From NCBI GenBank assembly GCA_903873705.1, contig CAIQPK010000014.1, positions 1-33,161 of the forward strand: DNA of 33,161 bases. Reading direction: 5' to 3'. The position numbers and the translations under genes are program-made. The notes under the pieces are model-generated. The model was not told the origin of the DNA, ran no database searches, and saw nothing but the letters and a program-made list of their open reading frames with translations. Source of the DNA: an uncultured Acidobacteriota bacterium (GTDB lineage Bacteria > Acidobacteriota > Terriglobia > Terriglobales > Acidobacteriaceae). Below, in pieces: positions 18,115-24,954 of the stretch. The first letter of the stretch is position 1. The number at the start of each line of letters is the position of its first letter.

Positions 18115-19833
18115 ATGTCCAACGTGTCTTCTTCCCCCGTTCTCCGGCCTCGTACCGGCGGCGAAATTCTTGTTGATGCCCTGGTCAGCCAAGGTGCGAA
18201 GACGACGTACTGCGTCCCCGGGGAGAGTTATCTGGCGGTGTTGGACGCGTTGTACGATGCGCATGGCATTCGCAACATCGTATGCCGGCATGAAGGCGCC
18301 GCGGCGAACATGGCTGATGCCTATGGGAAGCTCACGGGGGAGCCGGGGATCTGCTTCGTGACGCGCGGACCTGGCGCGACTCACGCCAGCGTGGGCGTGC
18401 ATACGGCGTTTCAGGATTCGACACCGATGGTGTTGTTCGTGGGACAGGTGGCGCGAAGCGCGGTGGAGCGGGAAGGGTTCCAGGAGATCGACTACCGGCG
18501 CATGTTTGGACCGATGGCGAAGTGGGTTGCGGAGATTGAGTCGGCGGACCGCATACCCGAGTTTGTGGTGCGCGCCTTCAGCACGGCGACATCCGGCCGT
18601 CCTGGACCGGTGGTGCTGGCGCTTCCTGAAGATATGCTGCGCGAAGTGGCGACGGTGGCCGATGCACCGCATTACAAGGCCTCTCAAGGCGCACCGTTGG
18701 CTGAACAGATGACGGAACTCGGCGAACGCCTGGAGCGGTCTGAGAAGCCGTTGCTGATTCTTGGGGGAACGACGTGGACCGAAGAGGCGCGCGAAGAGCT
18801 GCGCGCGTTTGCTGAGGGCAATGATCTTCCGGTGGCGGCGGCATTTCGTTTTCAGAGCACGATCGATCACACCAGTGCGAACTATATCGGTGACGTCGGG
18901 CTCGGGATCAATCCGAAGCTGGCCGCACGCATTCGTGAGGCAGATGTGGTTGTTGCGGTTGGTCCGCGCCTGGGTGAATCGACCACTGGCGGCTACTCGC
19001 TTTTCGCGATACCCAAGCCAAAGCAGTCGCTGATTCATGTTCATACGTCGGCTGAAGAACTTGGGCGAGTTTACCAGGCCGACCTGGCGATCAATTCTGG
19101 CATGCCGCAGTTCACGGGCGGACTGAAATCGATCCGGCTGACGAAGAGCCTTGCGCGTGCGGCCTGGCTGCATCAAGGACGTGAAGATTACATCAAGCAC
19201 ACCACGCCCGGTCGCATCCGTGGCAATGGTGTCGACATGGCCCACGTTGTGCACCACTTGAGTGAAACGCTTCCCCCGGACTCCATCATTTCGAACGGCG
19301 CGGGCAACTACACCGTGTGGATCCACCGGTACTTTCGGCATCGTGGTTTTCGCACGCAACTGGCTCCGACGAGCGGCGCCATGGGATATGGCATTCCTGC
19401 TGGCATCGCGGCCAAGCTCGAGCACCCGGATAGAACCGTGGTGGCTTTTGGCGGTGATGGGTGTTTCATGATGTATCCGCAGGAACTGGCTACTGCGGTG
19501 CAATTCGGCGCGAATGTCATCATCATCGTGGTCAACAACGGCATGCTGGGGACGATCCGCTTTCACCAGGAGAACAACTATCCCGGCCGCGTTTCAGGGA
19601 CGGCACTCATGAACCCGGACTTCGTGGCGCTGGCGAAGTCGTTTGGAATATTCGGAGAACTCGTAGAGCGTACGGAAGACTTTGCGGCTGCGTTCGATCG
19701 CGCGGTGAAGGCCGGCGGACCGGCGCTGCTGGAACTCCGCACAGACCCCAACGTCATCAGCCCATCGACCACGCTGACCGAGCTGGCGGCCAAGCATGCT
19801 GCGGCGAAGCAACCTGCCGCAACGACGAGCTAG
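18115..19833 (+). CDS. Thiamine-diphosphate-dependent enzyme (acetolactate-synthase/decarboxylase-like)
   Basis: A 572-residue cytoplasmic enzyme with the three ThDP domains in order. The pyrimidine domain (about 13-180) has the catalytic Glu60 in CRHEGAAANMADAYGKLTG and then FVTRGPGATHASVGVHTAFQDSTPM. The central domain (about 205-340) comes next, and the pyrophosphate domain has GGDGCFMMYPQEL (about 445) and VVNNGMLG (about 474), the GDG...NN motif. The family covers acetolactate synthase, glyoxylate carboligase, oxalyl-CoA and 2-keto-acid decarboxylases; the sequence alone does not choose. No small regulatory subunit gene is adjacent, so biosynthetic acetolactate synthase is unlikely. AAGGAG lies eight bases before the ATG. 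Its stop shares the four bases CTAG with the convergent regulator gene. Confidence 0.92.
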   Translation: MSNVSSSPVLRPRTGGEILVDALVSQGAKTTYCVPGESYLAVLDALYDAHGIRNIVCRHEGAAANMADAYGKLTGEPGICFVTRGPGATHASVGVHTAFQDSTPMVLFVGQVARSAVEREGFQEIDYRRMFGPMAKWVAEIESADRIPEFVVRAFSTATSGRPGPVVLALPEDMLREVATVADAPHYKASQGAPLAEQMTELGERLERSEKPLLILGGTTWTEEAREELRAFAEGNDLPVAAAFRFQSTIDHTSANYIGDVGLGINPKLAARIREADVVVAVGPRLGESTTGGYSLFAIPKPKQSLIHVHTSAEELGRVYQADLAINSGMPQFTGGLKSIRLTKSLARAAWLHQGREDYIKHTTPGRIRGNGVDMAHVVHHLSETLPPDSIISNGAGNYTVWIHRYFRHRGFRTQLAPTSGAMGYGIPAGIAAKLEHPDRTVVAFGGDGCFMMYPQELATAVQFGANVIIIVVNNGMLGTIRFHQENNYPGRVSGTALMNPDFVALAKSFGIFGELVERTEDFAAAFDRAVKAGGPALLELRTDPNVISPSTTLTELAAKHAAAKQPAATTS

Positions 19834-20645
19834 GTGGTCGCGGCTATCGCGTCGACGGGATGTTTACGAGGACGGCCTCGCCGGATGATGGGTTGTTCGC
19901 TTACCAGCTTCTTCTGCTCTTCTTCCGCCTCGGCAAGCGCCTGCATAACGCGTTTGCGTCCATTTTCGAGGTGTTCCTGCAAGGCCCGCTCCGCGGCACG
20001 GCCGTCGCCTTTTTGAAAGGCCTCGACGATGGCACGGTGTTCGTTGAGGACGTTGTCGGAGGACGTGGCGCTGTGCGTGCGATTCAGGTAGAGACGCGAT
20101 TGCAGCAAGATGGCGTGCATGCCTGCGATGGCGTGCATCTTGGAGTAAATTTCGGTGAAGACTTCATTGCGCGCGCTGTTGACGATGATCATGTGGAACT
20201 GCGCGTCGGCGTGCACAAACTTGCGGTACTGCTGATAGCGCGCCCCCAGCTTATGGGTCTTCGACATGACCGAGAACACTCTCTTCAGCTCTTCGATGAC
20301 TTCCGGATCCTTCTGCGCGGCGCCGATCCGGGCGCAAGCACCTTCGAGCAGGATGCGAAAGTCGAGAACCTGATTGAGGTAGGAAGGAGCTGGCGTCGGC
20401 GCAACGGAGTAGCCGCTATACAACTCCGAGATGATGAGGCGCTCCGCTTCAAGCCGGGCCAGCGCTTCACGGATTGGCGAAGAGCTGACCGAGAGGTTCT
20501 TGGACAACGCGTCGATATTGAGGCGCGTTCCTGGCTCAAGGGCGCCATCGAGAATCTGTTCCTTCAGAACTTCATACACCTGCTCGGCCAAGGTGCTCTT
20601 GGTGAGCAGCCGTCGTGCCCCTGTTGGATTCGTCCGCGGCTTCAT
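19830..20645 (-). CDS. GntR-family (FCD) transcriptional regulator with AT-hook-like tail
   Basis: A 271-residue regulator. The winged helix-turn-helix (about 15-82) reads LAEQVYEVLKEQILDGALEPGTRLN, then LSVSSSPIREALARLEAERLI. The all-helical FCD effector domain (about 92-235) keeps its metal ligands Asp147 and His151 (HADAQFH), His203 (NEHRAIV) and His225 (QEHLENG); such domains usually sense small carboxylic acids. The tail after about 245 is unusual: RRGRPRKHP (255-263) is an AT-hook-like DNA-minor-groove motif. It probably represses the divergent hydrolase/ThDP, its own/FAH and GMC/TonB promoters through the 19-bp palindromes. TACAAT, seven bases before its ATG on the minus strand, could be a -10, implying a very short leader. 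Confidence 0.93.
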   Translation of the reverse strand: MKPRTNPTGARRLLTKSTLAEQVYEVLKEQILDGALEPGTRLNIDALSKNLSVSSSPIREALARLEAERLIISELYSGYSVAPTPAPSYLNQVLDFRILLEGACARIGAAQKDPEVIEELKRVFSVMSKTHKLGARYQQYRKFVHADAQFHMIIVNSARNEVFTEIYSKMHAIAGMHAILLQSRLYLNRTHSATSSDNVLNEHRAIVEAFQKGDGRAAERALQEHLENGRKRVMQALAEAEEEQKKLVSEQPIIRRGRPRKHPVDAIAATT

Positions 20646-20718
20646 CGCTGAGATTGTACCGGATTCGCCTTCGTGGTCTTACAGGCAACGTAAATGGTGT
20701 CATAAAAATAACCCGCAT

Positions 20719-20737
20719 ATCGTGTATGATGCACAAT
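20719..20737 (+). promoter_or_regulatory. Putative GntR operator, copy 3
   Basis: ATCGTGTATGATGCACAAT matches the consensus at 18 of 19 positions, with seven of nine arm pairs complementary. It lies in the 141-base gap between the regulator gene and the FAH-family gene, so it could serve both autoregulation and the FAH promoter. Confidence 0.75.
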
Positions 20738-20786
20738 GTTTTACGAGTTACTATGAGTGTGCGGCTTGCAGAAAGGGACAGATCGA

Positions 20787-21629
20787 ATGAAACTCCTCCG
20801 CTACGGCGCGCCCGGGGAAGAAAAGCCGGGTCTACTGGATTCCGAAGGCGTGATAAGGAGTCTCGTCGGCGTTATTCCGGACATCACCGGTAAAACGCTT
20901 TCCGCCGAGCAACTGAAAGAGCTGGCCAGCGTCGATCCGCACACGCTTCCTTGCATCGCTTCGACAGAGCGGCTGGGGCCATGCGTTGGTGGTGTATCGA
21001 AGGTGGTCGGTGTGGCCCAAAACTATTCCTGCTTTCTTGCTCAGGCAGGATTGCCGGATCCCAAGCATCCGATCCTCTTCATCAAGCCGCCTTCGTCGAT
21101 CAGCGGACCCGATGACGATGTTGTTCTGGCCTCCGACTCCGATAAAGCTGACTGGGAAGTTGAACTGGGGGTCGTGATTTCCAAGGTGGCGCAAAGCGTG
21201 TCGCCAGAGGTAGCCATGGATTACGTGGCGGGCTATTGCTTGCTAAACGACATTACTGAACGTGGCCGGGTGGCCAGGAGTGGGCAGTTTGTCGATGGCA
21301 AGAGCGCGGACACATTTACACCCATTGGGCCATGGCTGGTGACGAAGGATGAGATCCCGGACCATCGCAATCTTGGCATCTATTTCGACCTTAACGATCA
21401 TCGGTATCAGAGCGGCAACACGTCGGCGATGATCTTCGGCATAGAGTTCCTGATCAGCTACATCAGCAAGCTGATGACGCTGATGCCAGGCGACATCCTT
21501 GCTACGGGGACGCCGATGGGCGTGGGAGCGCGCTCAACGCCGCCTCGGTTCCTGCGCGCCGGCGACCGGATTGTGGCCAGCGTCGACCACCTGGGTACGC
21601 AAAAGGCGACCGTGGTGACGGCGCACTAA
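20787..21629 (+). CDS. Fumarylacetoacetate hydrolase (FAH) family protein
   Basis: A 280-residue cytoplasmic metal-dependent enzyme of the FAH superfamily. Members hydrolyse C-C bonds of 1,3-diketo acids, hydrate or isomerise 2-oxo acids, or decarboxylate oxaloacetate. The core is complete: VVGVAQNYSCFLAQAG, HPILFIKPPSSISGPDDDV, the metal-binding ADWEVELGVVI, GYCLLNDITERG, KSADTFTPIGPWLV and PGDILATGTPMGVG. The usual first family motif N-Y-x-x-H has Cys-Phe in place of the expected x-H, since NYSCFLAQAG lacks the His. The ATG 20787 is preceded by AAAGGGA. It is convergent with the cytochrome gene. Its role is probably a late step on a 2-keto or beta-diketo acid. Confidence 0.9.
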   Translation: MKLLRYGAPGEEKPGLLDSEGVIRSLVGVIPDITGKTLSAEQLKELASVDPHTLPCIASTERLGPCVGGVSKVVGVAQNYSCFLAQAGLPDPKHPILFIKPPSSISGPDDDVVLASDSDKADWEVELGVVISKVAQSVSPEVAMDYVAGYCLLNDITERGRVARSGQFVDGKSADTFTPIGPWLVTKDEIPDHRNLGIYFDLNDHRYQSGNTSAMIFGIEFLISYISKLMTLMPGDILATGTPMGVGARSTPPRFLRAGDRIVASVDHLGTQKATVVTAH

Positions 21630-21655
21630 GCAGACCGCGTAGAGAGCATGAAGCC

Positions 21656-21701
21656 AGAAGATGCCCGGGACGATATCCCGGGCTCGCTCTTGCCTTCTGA
21701 G
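21656..21701. terminator. Probable bidirectional terminator between FAH and cytochrome genes
   Basis: GCCCGGGA (21663-21670), loop CGATA, TCCCGGGC (21676-21683) gives a perfect 8-bp GC stem in the convergent gap. AGAAG before it and CTTCT after it can extend the structure. No strong T-run is present on either side. Confidence 0.5.
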
Positions 21702-21707
21702 GAGCGC

Positions 21708-22325
21708 TTACTCGAAGGAGAGAACGCCCTTGTACTTATCGACGGACTTATCTCCCGCGATGGCCTGCAGTGTGGCGAAGTCTTTGATTTTTCCCTTGGC
21801 TCTTGCATCGAGGATTTTCTGCAATGCCTCCGGAGGCAGAAGACCAAGGAACCTCAGCTGATCGTTGGAAGCAGCGTTGATCGGGATGGGAAGCGCGAGT
21901 GGCGGTGCGGTCGGACTCAGAACGTCACCCAGGTACTTCGTAATGATGGTTGCATCCTCTGGCTGGATTGGGGCGCTGCGCATATCGATCATGCGACGGA
22001 CGATCTGCCCCCAGCCGTCTGCGTCAGACTGCCGTGTGACCACAACCTGTGCCGAGTGACAGGAGTTGCAATAGACTGCCGCCTGAAACTGGCCCTCCCC
22101 CGCAGGAAAGAAAATGCTCCAATCGAGATTCGGAGGCAGGCCGGCTTGACTCTTCGCATTGGGCGGCGCGGCCGCTTGTCCTGCGGCTGCCGGCAAGAGC
22201 GGAGAAGAGTGCGTAGCGGCGTGCACCGCGGCTGCAGGAGAGTGGAGTGATGCTGAAAATAACGTGCCGCTCACAAGACCAACGGCAACAGCGATGCGGC
22301 AATGGACAGAACCCATACTTCTCAA
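21708..22325 (-). CDS. Exported monohaem cytochrome c with C-terminal helix-hairpin-helix
   Basis: A protein of about 205 residues. The signal sequence (about 7-37) is followed by an Ala/Pro-rich linker. A haem-c site CNSCH (Cys86, Cys89, His90) sits in GQFQAAVYCNSCHSAQVVVTRQ, and RRMIDM supplies possible distal Met ligands. The C-terminal 60 residues (PINAASNDQL ... LPPEALQKILDARAKGKIKDFATLQAI) read as a ComEA-like helix-hairpin-helix, odd for a cytochrome. It lies 82 bases downstream of the FAD dehydrogenase gene in the same direction, so it is the likely electron acceptor in the periplasm. Start: TTG 22325 has GGAG eight bases upstream; ATG 22316 is the alternative but is too far from that site. 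Confidence 0.82.
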   Translation of the reverse strand: MRSMGSVHCRIAVAVGLVSGTLFSASLHSPAAAVHAATHSSPLLPAAAGQAAAPPNAKSQAGLPPNLDWSIFFPAGEGQFQAAVYCNSCHSAQVVVTRQSDADGWGQIVRRMIDMRSAPIQPEDATIITKYLGDVLSPTAPPLALPIPINAASNDQLRFLGLLPPEALQKILDARAKGKIKDFATLQAIAGDKSVDKYKGVLSFE

Positions 22326-22407
22326 AGCGTGTACTCCTTCAGCCGTCGGCAAGAGGCACGGCTTTAATTCCCAGGCTATTGCTTACGTTCCAACCAAGAC
22401 AAGCCGA

Positions 22408-24648
22408 TCAAGCAAAGCCCTTGGTCGAACACCCCCGGGAGAAGTGGTTCTCGATCATGCGGCGATACGCATACGCTGCGGAAGCTGCAGTTGGGCCGGC
22501 GGCCCAGAGGAAAGTCTTCGGCACGGTCGAGCCGCCGATGAACATGAGATTGTCGATGTCGTGGCAGTCAAAATCAGACGAGCAGACGGAGACCTTGGCG
22601 TTCTCACCGGCGCGCGTGGTGCCCGTCATATGTTGTGGCCTGATGGAGTCCATTGGCCGGGCGAAGGTGCGCATATTTTTACGCACGACTTTCACCGGCA
22701 GCTTGTCATGCCAGGCGTGGACCCATTCCTCACCCTGTTTGATCGCGGCCTGGAACGCGGGCTTGTCGATGGAGGTGCGCTCGGCAAAGCCGTCGGGACG
22801 AATGCGCCAATCCCACGACACGGCGCAGAAGTGGCAGCGCCACGACATGACCCGGCTGATGCCGGAGCCGTTGCGCATGAACTCCTTGTGCTCCCAGCCA
22901 AAGGCCGGAGATAGCGGGTCAACCGCAACGTTGGCCGGAATCGTGCGTGGATTGCCCGAGTGAAAGCGAATGTGATTCGCTTTCCACGGCCGGGGCGCGG
23001 TGGAAGCCCACACCGTTTCGTTGGGGATGTCGGCATCCCGCATGGCGAAGTTCACCTGCTCTGCCAGCAATGCTGTGGAAACGAAGTCGCAGTCGGCGGA
23101 GAGGTTGCGGCCGACGTTGCTGTTTTCCACGACCAGCTTGTCTCCAAGCAGCTCCTTGGGGCCGTAGCCCGAGCGATAGCAGAGCAGGGGAGCCCACACC
23201 GTGCCCGCGGCCACGATGACGCGAGCGGCGCGCACCTCGTGCATCGCTCCTGCCTTGTCCTTGTAAACGGCCCCGGTCGCAACCGGCTTGCCGCCGGCGG
23301 ATTTGTCGATGACGATCTTCTGTACGTCAGCGTTGGCGATCACTTTCAGGCCGTGGTTCAAGCCGATGTAGGCCCAGGGAAGGGTGTTGCCCTTGGTGTC
23401 GTAACGATTGCTTTCACCGCAGCCCGGAAAGGCATTGCGATACGCGCGCTGATTCGGACGCACGTCAAAGCCCAGTGAGCGTGCGCCATCGGCCCACATG
23501 TGATCGCCCTTGGACCACCACTCATCCGGCGTCGCTTCGAGATACATCATGTCCGAGACTTCCTGGATGGAGGTGCCGAAGCGTGCTGCATCCCAGTTCA
23601 CACCTGATGTTTCCTGGTAGAAGCGAAAATCGTCTTCGCCCGGCATCCAGAGCGTGCCGCCGTAGTGCAGGACGCAGCCGCCCAGCAGGCGAATGTTGGC
23701 ATCGCCTTCTACCATCGGGTAGTCCCACAGCGGGTCAGGAAGCGCGCTCATCAGGCGGCGGGTTGGGGCGCCATAACCCGGGTTGAGGCTGGAATCGCGA
23801 ATGGTCCAGTCGTCGCCAGCTTCGATCAGGGCTACACGGAGTTTGTCGCCTGTTTTAGGATTCATCCCGCGCTCAGCCAGTCGGCCGGCGACCAGGCAGC
23901 CCGCTGTTCCGCCGCCGAGCACGATGACGTCGTAATAGTCATGCCCGTCCCCGGTTTTGTGCGGTATGGCGGGTGCCGGGCGCGCGGAATTCAGCGTGGC
24001 GGTCGGCTGGTCATACCAGTGCATGGAAACTTTCTTCGCCTTGTTGCGTTCCTTCTCTTCCTCGGGCCAACCCATCTGGCCGCCGTAGCCGGCAACGTCC
24101 CACCCGGTCACCAGCTTCTTGTCCTTCCAGACGTTAGGGCTTGTCACCTGGTGCGTGTCGCCGGCCTGCACTTTGGGCAAGCCATTGGTTCCGAGAGTGT
24201 ACTCGTCGAGAGGAAAATTCTTGTAGTACACAGTAAGGATCTGGGTACGGGCGCCCCGGTAAAACGCCTGCAAGCGCAGCTTTTGCCGAGGGTCGGTCAG
24301 CTTCGTTCCCTCATCGATAATGCCGAGGTACTCTTCCCGCTGCTTCTCGTCCAGGTCAATAAAGGCCTTTCCACCGAAAAAGGCCTTCGCCGCTTCGTTG
24401 AAAGAGGCCAGGGCGTCGGCGGGAAGCTTTTCCATAACGACATCGGAGATGCCATGCGCTTCCAACTCGGCGTAACCGGGGTCGCCGGGGCGAGAGGGGA
24501 TAAAGACGGACCCCAGGGCCGCCACGATTGCCTTGTTTGGATTGGCAACCACCTGCCCTACCGCCGCAAGGGTGCCGCCGCCGGTAAGCATCGCCGCCCC
24601 TGCGGCCGCCTGCATCACAAAGTCTCTTCTGCTGATTTCGTCTGCCAT
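22408..24648 (-). CDS. Tat-exported fusion: gluconate-2-dehydrogenase subunit-3-like domain plus GMC FAD dehydrogenase
   Basis: A 746-residue protein. The N-terminus ISRRDFVMQAAAGAAML is a twin-arginine signal. Residues about 38-190 resemble the small subunit 3 of membrane gluconate 2-dehydrogenase: NKAIVAALGSVFIPSRPGDPGYAELEAHG, KLRLQAFYRGARTQ, TGWDVAGYGGQMGWP. The rest is the FAD subunit: VIVLGGGTAGCLVAGRLAERG (about 240-260), GGCVLHYGGTLWMPGEDDF, and the C-terminal QHMTGTTRAGENAKVSVCSSDFDCHDIDNLMFIGGSTVP. The catalytic His (QHMTGT) is kept, but the usual Asn-Pro-Thr is AAGPTAAS, so the second catalytic residue appears to be Gly. AGAGG lies upstream of the ATG. It should oxidise an alcohol or hydroxy-acid group in the periplasm and pass electrons to the cytochrome c encoded next. 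Confidence 0.88.
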   Translation of the reverse strand: MADEISRRDFVMQAAAGAAMLTGGGTLAAVGQVVANPNKAIVAALGSVFIPSRPGDPGYAELEAHGISDVVMEKLPADALASFNEAAKAFFGGKAFIDLDEKQREEYLGIIDEGTKLTDPRQKLRLQAFYRGARTQILTVYYKNFPLDEYTLGTNGLPKVQAGDTHQVTSPNVWKDKKLVTGWDVAGYGGQMGWPEEEKERNKAKKVSMHWYDQPTATLNSARPAPAIPHKTGDGHDYYDVIVLGGGTAGCLVAGRLAERGMNPKTGDKLRVALIEAGDDWTIRDSSLNPGYGAPTRRLMSALPDPLWDYPMVEGDANIRLLGGCVLHYGGTLWMPGEDDFRFYQETSGVNWDAARFGTSIQEVSDMMYLEATPDEWWSKGDHMWADGARSLGFDVRPNQRAYRNAFPGCGESNRYDTKGNTLPWAYIGLNHGLKVIANADVQKIVIDKSAGGKPVATGAVYKDKAGAMHEVRAARVIVAAGTVWAPLLCYRSGYGPKELLGDKLVVENSNVGRNLSADCDFVSTALLAEQVNFAMRDADIPNETVWASTAPRPWKANHIRFHSGNPRTIPANVAVDPLSPAFGWEHKEFMRNGSGISRVMSWRCHFCAVSWDWRIRPDGFAERTSIDKPAFQAAIKQGEEWVHAWHDKLPVKVVRKNMRTFARPMDSIRPQHMTGTTRAGENAKVSVCSSDFDCHDIDNLMFIGGSTVPKTFLWAAGPTAASAAYAYRRMIENHFSRGCSTKGFA

Positions 24649-24836
24649 TATGCCTCTTCAAGGGGAGTATTGCGTGCTGCCGCCGGATAAATACTTTCTC
24701 GTTTAAAACAATTTCATGTTGCCAACAACTCTCTGCTTCACCGCCGCCGGAGACGCGTATGTCCGCGGCCCAGCTATGTTCCGTGGCAATTCTACGCTTG
24801 CCGCCGAAGTAATGTCGCGCGCTTCCCACATGTCAT

Positions 24837-24855
24837 ATCGTGCATGATACATGAT
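24837..24855 (+). promoter_or_regulatory. Putative GntR operator, copy 4 (best match)
   Basis: ATCGTGCATGATACATGAT defines the consensus (19 of 19). It sits in the 306-base gap between the FAD dehydrogenase and TonB receptor genes, seven bases before the receptor's -35 element. Apart from this site and the receptor promoter, I see nothing else in that gap. Confidence 0.78.
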
Positions 24856-24862
24856 TTTTTTA

Positions 24863-24892
24863 TTGACAAACGTTATCCGAGTGCGGGATAAC
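24863..24892 (+). promoter_or_regulatory. Promoter of the TonB receptor gene, overlapped by an inverted repeat
   Basis: TTGACA (24863-24868), 18-base spacer, GATAAC (24887-24892). A perfect inverted repeat GTTATCC (24872-24878) and GGATAAC (24886-24892) with a 7-base spacer covers the spacer and -10. It could be a second operator distinct from the 19-bp palindrome. Transcription would begin about 24899, which excludes the ATG at 24901 as the main start. Confidence 0.6.
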
Positions 24893-24954
24893 AGCACCCG
24901 ATGAAATCGTGCCTACGTTCGATCTCTTCAAATTATCGCGATGAGGATGGACTC

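Noticed and set aside
17935-19566. A 543-codon open frame on the minus strand, antisense to the ThDP enzyme gene
   Set aside because: It is Arg/His-rich with no domain pattern and mirrors a well-supported gene; such frames arise from GC-rich codons.
18115-19833. Biosynthetic acetolactate synthase large subunit (ilvB)
   Set aside because: No small-subunit or ilvC gene is adjacent, and the gene is in a locally regulated catabolic locus.
24901-24954. ATG 24901 as start of the TonB receptor
   Set aside because: It lies at the predicted transcription start, has no ribosome site and would bury the signal peptide; 24955 has GAGGA and an intact signal.
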